From Sesamum alatum (Eukaryota; Streptophyta; Magnoliopsida; Lamiales; Pedaliaceae): 64,000 bases of DNA. The DNA is taken from contig JACGWO010000005.1 of the NCBI GenBank assembly GCA_034509735.1, forward strand, positions 13,691,264 through 13,755,263. Direction: 5' to 3'. The translations under genes were made by a program, and so were the position numbers. Of the stretch, positions 9,356-19,870 are shown piece after piece. The stretch's first letter is position 1; every line of letters begins with the position of its first letter. The notes beneath the pieces were generated by a model. It was not told where the DNA came from. It searched no databases and saw only the letters and a list, made by a program, of their open reading frames with translations.

Positions 9356-11501
9356 TGTTAGAATAGGTGACCAGAAAGTCAATGGTATTGGCTGTTCTGA
9401 GAACCATTCGTCAATCTGTGAACAAGTAATATTATCTTAATGAATGTAGTAAGGATTCATAGACATGAGTTTGTTGTACTTACTGCTTGCATCGTTACGA
9501 TGTCACAACAAACGCCCACAGACAGAAATAACATTTCGGGAAATTGGAACTACACTTGGAGGTAGGTTCATGAAATCAGTTTCGCCAAATCGGTCTGAAA
9601 TACTCCAAGTCAAAAGAATCTCAGGACAGGGCATCGAGATTCCATTTGAGACTTGCACTAAGCATCTGCTGTCGTGTTTCATCGACGGGTGACGAGGATC
9701 GTCTAAGCAGTGTTAGTAGGTCGGCCTGCTGGGGAGCGGCCGACTGAGGTGACTCGCGGGAATCGTCATATGGAAGCTACTTGGGCTTGGTCGGTAGACT
9801 CGTTTTTCCGATTCTGATAGTATGGGATTAGTCCTCGGACTTGAGGATCACGGCAGTCCCCTACATACTAAGGTTGTATCTTGGATATGGTGAAATTTGA
9901 CCGGTTATATTACATGGTCATCATAAGCCTCGTCCAGTGCAGTCGGAGTATGTAAGAACGGTGAATTCCGAGATAGAATCTGTCCCCTGTCCAAGGATAT
10001 GACAGCAAGATCTCCTATGCGCTCGGAGATGGTTTAGACTCACAAAGTCTATGGCCATAGCACTTGATGTAGTGGGAAAGGATTTCCTACGTCGAGTTAA
10101 ACCTATCTCGAGCATTATGCATAGTTGCCTAGTCAAGGATGGGAACCGACCCCTAGACTGAGGGCCGGGAGACAGGCGACAGTAGGACCGTACCCGTACG
10201 TATCGAGCGTCGGTAGGACCGCACATGCGTATAACTCGGAGCCTAAATGTTCACACCACATATTCACCTGGTCTCTAGTGCCATGGACCGTTGCTAGATG
10301 GCCACCTATGGTAACGGACTACTTTGGTTATGAAATAACAAGAAGTAGGTCCAAGTCTAGCTGAAAGGTGAACCTAAAGAGTCACACCCGCTACACCAAA
10401 TGAAAGGGAATTAATTTTAAATTAATTCCGGGAGAAGCTTTAATTTAATGGAATTAAATTATACTTCTTGGAGATTCAAGCTTCGATGAATTATTTGGAA
10501 TAATCGGGCTTGAGTTCAAAAAATTAGATTTATGAATTTTATAAAGCATGGGCTTTCGTTTTAATTAGATTAAAAGGGAGAATTAATTAATTAATGGGCT
10601 TGGTATATTAAATAGGATTTAATATAAAGTCCATGGGACTATTTAATTTAGAATTAAATAAGTCCTTTCTATTAATTAATTAATGGGCTTAGTATATTAA
10701 ATATTATTTAATATAAAGTTCATGGGAATATTTAATTTAGAATTAAATAGGCCCATTCCATAAAGCCCATCAAAATGGATGGACAAAATTTGATCTAGAG
10801 AATGATGAGAAGAAGGGCCATGATTAATTTGACTTAATCAAAGCCTAATTTGACTAGGATTTGACTAGGTCAAAATCCTAGTCAAAGTGTGTCTCTTTGG
10901 AAGAGTTTGAGAAGGAATAGGAAATTCCATGTTCTATAAATACTCAAAAAACACACACTCACACCTACTATTCTCTACAACTCTCATCTCTCAGCTCTCT
11001 CAAGATTTTCGTCCATCCCCTCTTCTTTTCTCCAAGATTTCTACTTTGTTCTTCTTGATTTATTCAAGATAAAACATAAGAGACGTCGGTTGCGTTAATT
11101 GATAGCGTGTATCGATGTCTCTTCTCCCCAATGATTTTCTTGCTAGCACAAAGGTTCGTTGCTTTCCGGTGCAGCGAGTGAGATGATTTAGAGAGCCTCT
11201 TCTTTGAGATCTTGGTGCAAAACGAGGAACAATGCATGTAGCCGAACGAAGACAAAACTACAACCGGGTAGGTTCTTTAATTATGGTTTTCGTTTCTAAT
11301 TTTGTGGCCTCCATGTTGTGTTTTATTGAACATGAGATACACCAAACGCCCGGGAGAATCAAGGGCACACCCCTTGATTCATTTATGTATGTTACGCATG
11401 ATTTAAATTTCGTTTAATTATGCTTTGTAATTTTTATTACGCATTCTTTCGCGCTTCCGCTATACGCGCTCATCTCCCGGGACGATCCATATAATCTTTC
11501 A
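9356..11501 (+). repeat. 3' LTR of element B
   Basis: 2146 bp, collinear with 1554-3702 and differing by scattered substitutions and a few single-base indels. It keeps the 90-bp duplication and the TATA box (10935-10942). After its CTTTCA end, element A's RT code resumes. Confidence 0.92.
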
Positions 11502-12526
11502 CATCTGCCATATCTCATAGTCATACCATGCTGCTATGGCGAGCAGGATCCGAATGGATTTAGCCATGGCTACCCGTGAGTAGGTATCCTCAAAATCGAT
11601 CCCCGATCGTTGAGTGTATCCCTTAGCTACTAGCCTAGCCTTAAAAGTCGTGACTTCTACATCAACGCCAGGTTTGCGCTTGTAGACCCACTTACAGCCA
11701 ACTGGCTTAACACCTTTCGGTGGATCTACAACTCTCCAGACTTGGTTCTCGCTCATGAAGTCCATTTCGGTTTTCATGGTCTTAAGCCATTTCCCGGAGT
11801 CGATGTCAGACATCGGTTCTCCCTATGTCTTAGGATCGTTATCCAGAAGACTGGCCATATTTAGAAAGCTATATCTCATTGGAGGTCTGGACTCTCTAGT
11901 TGACCTACGGAGAATAGGAACGTCAGTGGTGACTGTGGGCGCTGACTGTATAGGAGCTGGCGGTTCAGGTACCGGGGCTGGCTGTTCCTGAGGCTGTCCT
12001 TCATGCCTAGCACGTTGGACTTCTCGAGGTCGGTCAGCCCTTCAGGTATCTATCCTGAATCCTCTAAGCGAGGAATCCGCGGCTTCCTCTGATGAGTGGT
12101 TTCCATCACTTGATTCCTCAAGGATCAGTTCATCAGGTTGGATATCCTCTGGGAAGCCTTGTTCCAAGAACACTGCATTCCTTGAAATAAATACCTTTTG
12201 TTCCAAGGGGTCATAAAGGTAATAACCCGCAGTTTCTTTAGGGTATCCAACGAACCTGCATAAGCTAGACCTGGATTCTAGCTTATCTCCCACTAACCTC
12301 TTGACCTATGCGGGGCTACCCCACACTTTCAAGTAGTTGTCGAACGCAGGCTTGTCGTGCCATATCTCATATGGCGTTTGGGTCAATACACTGGTTGGCG
12401 CCAAATTTAACAACTTGGCCGCCGTTTCCAATGCATAGCCCCAAAAGGACAAGGGCAATTTGGTAAAACTCATCATGGATCGAACCATGTCCAACAGGGT
12501 TCGATTCCTCCTTTCAGAGACACCAT
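11502..12526 (-). pseudogene. element A pol: integrase C-terminus and RT first half
   Basis: Minus-strand reading from 12526 downward gives SERRNRTLLDMVRSMMSF, LPLSFWGYALETAAKLLNL, PYEIWHDKPA, KRLVGDKLESRSSLCRFVGY and the linker. It then enters RT with WLKTMKTEMDFM, GVKPVGCKWVYKRK, FKARLVAKGYTQR and AAWYDYEIWQM at 11502. The reading is broken at several stops (near 12300, 12042 and 11815). It continues at 1553 after element B. The upstream edge at about 12527 is a deletion junction that removed the integrase catalytic core. Confidence 0.85.
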
Positions 12527-13051
12527 TTTCCCTCTTAGACAGGATTCACAAGTTGGTAGCTCACTCAAGTCCCCTACCTCTAGGTTCTTTGAGTCTACCA
12601 ATCTTTTCATCCTATCTTGGGATATGTGACCTAGCCTAGCGTGCCACAATCATGCATTCACGTTATTATCTATTTTACGTTTGTGTTGAGCGTTTAGAAC
12701 AAAGTTTGTTTGTTGCAAGATATAGAGCCCAGTGTTAAGTGTACCAAGTAGATGAGCAATTCCACACCTCATCAAATAAAAGCAATTTTTATTGATCATA
12801 AACTCATAACCAGTATTGTCTAACAATGGAATGGAAATGATGTTTTTAATCATACTGGGTACATAATAAACTTGCTCTAATTCTATGCTAATAGGATCAC
12901 TAACTACTAGAGTGGCGGATCCTACTGCTCCTGCCGAGATGGCCTTGCCATTCCCATGCTTCAGGATCATATCCCCGCTACCCAGTTTTCTGCTTCTTTT
13001 CAGCACCTGCAAATCATTGCAAATGTGAGCTCCACAGCCAGTATCTAATAC
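12527..13051 (-). pseudogene. element A protease and GAG-pre-integrase region
   Basis: Minus-strand code following gag. After a TGG-to-TAG stop at the gag/protease junction (about 13052), the protease site DTGCGAHICNDLQ is readable near 13045-13010. VLKRSRKLGSGDMIL, YYVPSMIKNIISIPLLDN and AHLLGTLNTGLYILQQTN follow, then the HARLGHISQDRMKRLVDSKN region, ending at CESC near 12545. The next bases jump straight to the SERRN part of integrase. The Asp protease motif is intact here, unlike in D and E. Confidence 0.8.
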
Positions 13052-13960
13052 CTAAGAGGCAGAATTAGTGACCATATTGACCTCAATCACAAATATACAT
13101 TGGTTCGAGAAGAGTTTGGGGCACTCCCTCTTCCAATGCCCTTGCTCACGACAATGGATACATATGTCATATGCCCTCGACTGTTGCTTGGAGACAACCT
13201 TTCCCTTTCCTTTGCCTTTCCCCTCTTTGGCAATGGGAACACTCTTAGTGCTCGTAGCTGCTTTGACGGCCTTTGCCTTCCCTTTCTTCCTTTTCCAACG
13301 TCTGACACCCTTGCCTTTTGTTTTAGAAGTTGAAGCACCTCCAAACAATACCGAAGGCGTGGAGTTTTTTGTCGTTGCCTCGTATTGCACCAACATATTT
13401 ATCAACTCATGAATGCTCTTCCCAAGTACGTTCATATTGTAGTCGACAATAAATTGGTCGAAGGAGGGTGGAAGTGACTGAAGGATCACATCTATGTACA
13501 TCTCATTATCGAGGCCTGCCTTTAGGTCCTTGAGCTTTTCCACCAAGGTAAGCATTTTAACCCCATGCTCTTGTACAGAGGATCCTTCTGTCATTTTGGT
13601 TCCAAAGAACGCCTTGGTCGCGACATACCTAGTATGCCGGTTCGGGACTGCATAGCAATCCTTAAGGCGAGCCATAATGGAAGGGACATCGTCTAGCCTT
13701 TCATATTGCTTCTGAATCTCATTCGTCATTGAAGCAAGTATGACGCTACGGACCTTCCGGTTATCCTTATGCCAAGTCTCGAACGTCACACGTTCTTCTG
13801 GCGTGGATCCTTCCGGTAAGGTCCTAGGGAGAGGCTCGTCCATGACGTAGCCTTGGTTCTCGTAATCCAGGACTATCCTAAGAATGCGCAACCAGTCATT
13901 GTAATTGGTTCCATTGAATTTGTTGGTCTCAAGAATGGTTGATAAAGGGTTCTTAGACAT
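13052..13960 (-). CDS. copia Gag protein, open 302-codon frame
   Basis: Capsid-type protein that packages the element RNA into virus-like particles. This is the longest uninterrupted coding frame that I trust in the window: 302 aa from an ATG at 13960 (MSKNPLSTILETNKFNG) to a TAG at 13052. It shows the usual copia gag order: a GTNYNDWLR start with IVLDYE, an ILQSLPPSFDQFI block near residue 165, a Lys/Gly-rich RNA-binding stretch around 213-260 and a CCHC zinc knuckle (CIHCREQGHWKREC) near residue 270. The stop sits where a Trp codon stands in D, so gag has been cut off from pol by one substitution. The rest of the element is defective, so any gag made could only act for other copies. Expression is not shown by sequence. 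Confidence 0.82.
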   Translation of the reverse strand: MSKNPLSTILETNKFNGTNYNDWLRILRIVLDYENQGYVMDEPLPRTLPEGSTPEERVTFETWHKDNRKVRSVILASMTNEIQKQYERLDDVPSIMARLKDCYAVPNRHTRYVATKAFFGTKMTEGSSVQEHGVKMLTLVEKLKDLKAGLDNEMYIDVILQSLPPSFDQFIVDYNMNVLGKSIHELINMLVQYEATTKNSTPSVLFGGASTSKTKGKGVRRWKRKKGKAKAVKAATSTKSVPIAKEGKGKGKGKVVSKQQSRAYDICIHCREQGHWKRECPKLFSNQCIFVIEVNMVTNSAS

Positions 13961-15785
13961 TTTAAATCTACTTTTAAAAAAAACAGAGTTCGCGATCAGT
14001 AGAATTTAAAAGACGGAGGTTTGATATATATAATTAAATGCTTGGTCTTTAGTCATTTAATGCTCCCACTATTTATACGAAAGTACGGTACTCTCAAACG
14101 TTGTTTTCGGGAAACCTTTTTCCTAGTGGGCTTGGGATCCACAGCGAATTTCTCATACCCCGCTTTTACGATTCGCATGGGAAGAATCCTGTGGGAGGTA
14201 TACCATACCATTCTCATTCCACGAGATTCCCAAGATTATTGCCTCACCCTTTCACATGATCCCGAGGACTCCAAGCGAATCATGCTAATCGGGCGTTAAA
14301 CCCGCCCCAATCAACCGAGCCATAGACCCACTGCTACCTCCGCGACTCGTGAGACAGATAACAGCGGTCTACTTTTCGTTCATGATATAGTGCAGCTTCT
14401 TTTAAGTACAATAGATGTTCCGCGACTCGTGAGACCACGCTATCGACCTAAATTAGCTTCCTCACTATGCCATGGATTGGAAGGCATGGACAAACTCCTA
14501 GAGTCCATGTCCACTTTGTCTAGGGTCTAATATTTGGACAATTGTCCAACCAATCTGAGAGTAGTAAATGACCGAGATCTCATAAATAGATATTAACACA
14601 TTCACCCATAATGCGTAATAAATAAATTGCATCCACAGCAGTTATATGATAAATAAGACGCCATTCATCCATCATAATAACCACATGCAAAATTAAAGCC
14701 TAGCACGCCCCTGTTGGATGATCACGAGCCCGAATCCTATGCGACCCACTGAGCCTGCAGTGGATCTATGGTCAATCTAGGGTTGGTCCTACACTATTAC
14801 ATTAATAGTAACCCAATCATCATTCTGATGGGCCTTGGTCTCTTTTCTCTTTCTTCTCTTTATGGAAACGCCTTGGAACCTCCGGTCTGGGCTCTCCATG
14901 TGGACCTTCCTTCTTCTCCATCAATTACATAAAATTAAAACCTTACTTCTATTCTACTCTCATTACATATTAAAAAAAATAGAAACCCCAGCGAAAACCC
15001 AGGGAGAGTACATAAGGAGGGAGGTAGAATGCCTTATTATTCCAAGGAAACTAGAAAGGGAGAAGGAGAAAGCAGTAAAAGAGGCACACAGGCCCAACAG
15101 AAAATTAAACCATACATTCGGTCTAGGGGTCATGATCATCTATTTCTATCCATCGCATATAATCATATGATCCAATCACACAAAATACATGCTAACAACA
15201 CATGATTACCAATCACAATTATCCAAGATAAAATAAATGCGTAACGTATGAAAAATATTGAACAACCGGTGGTAATAATATTTTTCCGATTTTAGGAAGA
15301 CCCTTCCTCATTATTTCTAGGTAAATTATCCCCGGGATTCCAAATCCGACATAATTTGACCTCCCAAAATAATGTCTTAGAAAATAGGCAAAAATCAAAC
15401 AAAAATAAATTTTCAGAATTAATTAAAAATTTAAACTAAAATAAAATAAAAGGGAAACCCTAACCGCCGGCAGCTGGCCGCCGCCACCGGCAGCAGCCAG
15501 CCGACGCGCGCCTGGTCAGCAGCAGGCTGCACGGCCGCGCGTGCCGGCAGACTGCCTTGCCTGTGCGCACGGCCGGCGTGCTGTGACGTTTCTCCATTTT
15601 TTGCTCGATTTTCACCCCCCGTTTCCCAAAAAAAATAGAAAATCCAACAGTACCAGAATTCATACGAATTTAAAAGCAAGAAAAACGACATGCTTTAATA
15701 ATAATATAATCAAGAATTAATTAAAACATGCCAAGAACACGTTTCATGCTTAAAACGCAAGTAAAACCCTAGGCTTATACACCGA
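13961..15785 (-). other. leader of element A
   Basis: 1.8 kb between primer site and gag. It has one GC-rich island (15462-15590), the conserved hairpin (14746-14763) and the paired 14-mers (14433-14420 and 14353-14340). No coding is supported; the small ORFs, including an overlapping minus-strand pair at 15431-15691, are compositional. Confidence 0.75.
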
Positions 15786-15802
15786 ACCGGGCTCTAATAC
15801 CA
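15786..15802 (-). other. primer binding site of element A
   Basis: On minus it reads TGGTATTAGAGCCCGGT, one base after the LTR end, identical to the site in B. Confidence 0.85.
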
Positions 15803-15803
15803 C

Positions 15804-17790
15804 TGATAGATTGTGGATCGTCCCGGAAAATAGCGCGAAGGCGGAAGTGCGGTATAAATTTAAATAACGAAATTTAAACATGCTATTACGAAAAAATAAA
15901 GAACATGTTCAAGGGGTGTTCCCTTGAAGTTCCCGGGTGGTCGGTATATCTCATGAATTAAAAGCATACAAGAATCATGGAGGCCGTAGGATTAAAAAAA
16001 TAAAAGATGGACGAAAACATAAATCGGAACCTACCGATTGTCGTTTTCGTCTTCTAACCGGTACTCGCGTTGTTCCCCGATTTGCACCAAATCTCGTATA
16101 TGAGACTCTCGAAATTGTGACACACAATCCACCCACGTATCTTGCACGTCGTGCTAGCGAACGAACAAGTATTTAGGAGAGGATGGATCAATCACACGTT
16201 ATTAGGTTAACAGGATTAATCCTCCTATGTTCAATTGTTCCAAGAACAAAACAACAAGAAAAAACAATTTTCTTGGAGAGAAAAGAGAGAGAGGGCGGAC
16301 GAGAGAGGAGAGGGAGTGGGAGAGAAGAGTATGCGTGTGTGTTTCAAGTTTCATTATCCTTCCAAAGGTGAAAGGCTAGGAGTATTTATAGAGGAGGAGT
16401 TTTATCCTCTTCAAACTCCAACTCTAGAGGACTAATTTGACTAGAATTTTGACCTAGTCAAAGTCCTAGCCAAAGTAGTAATTTGACCTACTCAAATTAA
16501 TCCTAGCCATCCATCTCTCCTTTTAATCTCAACCATTAATTTAAATTAATGGAATATTTAAAATCCATTTAAATATTCCAAAGGGCGATAAATAAATATA
16601 ATAAATATAAATATTTATTCTAGGCCCATTAAATTAATTTTCTAATAAATCTAATTTATTAGATTAATCCCTTTTATCTAATAAAAGGAATTAACTCTTT
16701 CCAAGAAAATTAAGGACCCGATTAAATCCATTTCAATCATTCCATTTCTCCAAATATTTAATTCTAAATTAAATACTTAATGTGTGTGGATTGGTGTGAC
16801 TCTTTAGGTTCACCTTTCAGCTACACTTGGTCGGATTCCTAGAATATGCCCGTTACTATGGGTGGCCATCTAGCAACGGTCCATGGCATTAGAGACTAGG
16901 TGAATATTCAGGGATGAACATTTAGGCTCTAACAGTACACTTGTCCTTCCGTCTACGGTCTCACCACTTAGGGTCTAGGGCAAGGAAAATGCAGGTACCC
17001 ATTTTGGACCTAAGTGTCGGTCTGTCCTTACTAAACGCCGCAAGGGAAACCTTCCCTTCTGTTCAGTTACTGTGCCACAGATTTTAGGGACACGACACAG
17101 AGCATATGTAAGACTCAACTGTCAATGCCTTTTGACATGAGATAGATCCTTTCTTGGAAACTATTGTCACTCTATACACCGGAGGTGCACTAGACATGGC
17201 TTATGACTACTCAAGTGCATCTTGGCAATCTCTCACCATTTCTAAGATACAGCCCCGATATACAGGTAAACTCAGTAGTTCCTCAAGTCAAAGGACTTGA
17301 CCTGTACTGTTGGAACCGGCAGCACACGTCATACCTAGCCGACCCTACTCAAGGTCCTCCGTAAGACGGTTCCCGCGAGTTACCTCAGTCAGCTGCTCCC
17401 CAGCAGGCTAACCCACTAACACTGCTTAGACGACCTTCGTCACCCGTCGATGAAATACAACAGCAGATGCTTAGTGCAAGTCTCAAGGGGAATCTCGGTA
17501 CCCATTTTCGAGATTCCTTGACTTGGAGATTTTCGGACTAATTTGGAGGGACTGGTTTTATGGACCTACCTCCAAGAGTAGTCCCAGTCCCCGAAATACG
17601 TTTTCAGTCCGTGGGCTTTGTTTGCATAGTGAACAGATATGTATAAAGCAGATAAAGTGAACACAAACAAAGTAATGCCAAATGAATTTCACTTCTTTAT
17701 GCATTAATAATATATCAAATCCTTAAAATTGTCTTGACATAGGTTACATTTCGTCTGTCAAGATTGGCTACATGGTCACCTATTCTAACA
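15804..17790 (-). repeat. 5' LTR of element A
   Basis: 1987 bp, starting TGTTAGAATAGGTGACC on minus at 17790 and ending ATCTATCA at 15804. The TATA box is reversed at 16383-16390 and the CCATGG block lies at about 16850-16930. It is the same LTR type as 25317-27297. Plus-strand integrase code of element C begins directly at 17791. Confidence 0.9.
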
Positions 17791-19857
17791 CACTTATCCT
17801 TATGGTGTTATGCTCTTAAGACGACAACCAAGTTATTAAACATGGCGCCTTCTGAGACTGTGGCCCAGACGCCACATCAGATATGGCATGGCAAGCCTTC
17901 TTTCTATAAGTACTTGAGAGTGTGGGGTAGCCCTACATACGTCAAGAGACTAGTGGGAGACAAACTGGACTCGAGGTCTAGTTTGTGCAGGTTCATGGGT
18001 TATCCTAAGGAAACTGCGGGGTATTATTTTTATGATCCTTCCGAGCAAAATGTTTTTGTCTCGAGAAACGCAGTGTTCCTGAAAAAAGGATTTTCCAACG
18101 GATACCGATCGTGAGGAATTGCTCCTTGAGGAATCAAGTGAGGCAATACCTCAAACGGATGCAGCGACATCATCTGCACCTGTAGTTCCCACTCACGATA
18201 TTCCTGTCATCCAAAGGTCGACTAGAGTTTTCGATCAACTTGATAGGTATGGGTTTCTGGGTCTGACCGGTCAATTGGACAATGATCCAAAGACCTACGG
18301 AGAAGCAATGTCGGACATTGATTTAGGAAAATGGGTTGAGGCCATGAAATCCGAAATGGACTCTATGAGTTCAAACAAGGTTTGGACCTTAGTACATCCA
18401 CCCAAGGGTGTCAAGCCCGTCGGGTGTAAATGGGTCTACAAACGTAAGCTTGGAGCTGATGGGTAGGTGACTACCTTCAAGGCCAGGCTTATGGCAAAAG
18501 GTTATACTCAGCGGCCTGGGGTCGATTTTGAGGAAACCTATTCGCCCGTAGCCATGGCTAAGTCCATTCAGATTATGCTTGCCATAGCTGCATGGTATGA
18601 CTATGAAATATGGCAAATGGACGTGAAAACGGCTTCCTTAATGGATTTGTTGAGGAAGAGATGTATATGGATCAGCCGGAGGGTTTCACATCTGTTGGGG
18701 AAGAGCAGAAGGTCTGCCATCTCCAGAGGTCCATCTATGGTCTCAAACAAGCTTCCCGAAGTTGGAATATCCATTTTGATGAAGTCATACGGGGTTATGA
18801 TTTCATCAAGAACGAGTTTGACCCTTGTGTATATAAGAAGGTCAGTGGGAGCTCAGTTGCGTTCCTAGTGCTTTATGTGGACAACATCTAACTCATTGGG
18901 AATGATGTAAAGATGTTAGGTCACACTAAAGCATGGTTGTCCGCACAATTCTCCATGAAGGATTTGGGTGATGCTTTCTACATCCTAGGCATCAAGATTA
19001 TCCGGGATAGATCTAAATGTTAGGAATGACCCAAACCTCGTATGTTGAGAAAGTCTTGAAGAGATTCAAGATGGAAAACTCCAAACGAGGATTCCTTCCT
19101 ATGAGGTATGGGGTTAAACTGTCCAAGAAGCAGTCTCCTAAGACTGATGAGGAAGTTAGAAGAATGTTGGACATCCCCTATGCTTCAGCCGTAGGCAGCA
19201 TATAGTATGTTGTGCAGTGCACAAGGCCCGATATTGCTTTCGCTTTGAGCGTACGAGCAGATATCAGGCTTGTGCCGGTGAGGCTCACTGGACTGCAGTC
19301 AAGACCATTCTTAAGTACCTGAGAAGGACATAAGATATGTTCTTGGTTTATGGTGGTGGAGAGTTGATTCTGGAAGGCTACAGCGACGCTAGCTTCCAGT
19401 CTGATGAGGATGATGCCAAGTCTCAATCTGGATTTGTATTCAGGCTGAATGGTGGTGTGGTGGCTTGGAAAAGTTCCAAGCAGGATACTACAGCTGATTC
19501 CACCACGGAAGCTGAGTACATAGCGGCTTCGGAAGCAGCTAAAGAGGTAGTTTGGATGAAAAATTACATCCAAGAGTTGGGTGTAGTGCCTAGCATTGTC
19601 CAGCCAATAGTTATCTTCTGTGATAACAACGGGGCTATAGCGCAAGCGAAGGAACCGAGATCTCATCACCGATCCAAACACATTCTTAGACGCTACCATC
19701 TGCTTAAAGAGATGGTGGGAAGAGGTGACGCTCGGATGGACCGAGTCACATCGGCAGAAAATACGGTAGATCCGCTGACCAAGCCAGTGTCGCAGGTTGC
19801 TCATACTCAGCATCTTGGGAAGATGGGTTTGAGGGTCATGAGTGATTGGCTTTAGGG
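17791..19857 (+). pseudogene. element C pol: integrase end, RT and RNase H
   Basis: Plus-strand copia pol entering mid-integrase (SLWCYALKTTTKLLNM), then YEIW-type QIWHGKPSF, VKRLVGDKLDSRSSLCRF and the linker. RT follows with MSDIDLGKW, GVKPVGCKWVYKRK, a stop at 18463, FKARLMAKGYTQRPGVDF, a frameshift near 18640, YGLKQASRSWN and the catalytic motif read as YVDN (18877-18888) instead of YVDD. More breaks fall near 18890, 19018, 19203 and 19260. RNase H is open from 19337 to 19855 (SDASFQSDEDDAKS, TEAEYIAASEAAKE, FCDNNGA), ending MSDWL and TAG. The integrase catalytic residues and gag lie left of element A, outside the window. The catalytic Asp change and the stops make this RT dead. Confidence 0.88.
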
Positions 19858-19870
19858 TCAAGTGGAAGAT

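Larger units (their letters stand above)
1554..11501 (+). mobile_element. complete copia-derived element B with decayed interior
   Basis: Two direct LTRs (1554-3702 and 9356-11501) both start TGTTAGAATAGGTGACC and end CTTTCA. A Met-tRNA primer site follows the first and a polypurine tract precedes the second. The insertion splits element A's RT: the reversed A code stops at 1553 and resumes at 11502. The target duplication is imperfect, CATTCT at 1548-1553 against CATCT at 11502-11506. The interior (3703-9355) holds a long leader and then recognisable but stop-filled gag and pol relics, about 1 kb shorter than in a full element. The LTRs differ at only scattered sites by eye, while the coding relic is far more diverged from its relatives. 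This is the pattern of a non-autonomous element moved by another copy's proteins. Confidence 0.88.
260..17790 (-). mobile_element. Ty1/copia element A (minus), interrupted twice
   Basis: Read on the minus strand, the order is 5' LTR (17790-15804), Met-tRNA primer site (15802-15786), leader, gag (13960-13052), protease and integrase remnants, RT start (to 11502), a break filled by element B, RT end and RNase H (1553-304), then the start of the 3' LTR (303-260). The rest of that LTR lies left of the window behind another inserted LTR. The domain order gag-PR-INT-RT-RH is diagnostic of Ty1/copia. The right end abuts plus-strand integrase code of element C, so A is inserted in C. A and D are close relatives, matching almost base for base in RT and RNase H. 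A is defective: it has an integrase-core deletion and lacks its polypurine tract. Confidence 0.9.

Noticed and set aside
19178..19861. 227-codon open frame on minus
   Set aside because: It is the exact antisense of element C RNase H, which has strong motifs on plus. The composition gives a long shadow frame.
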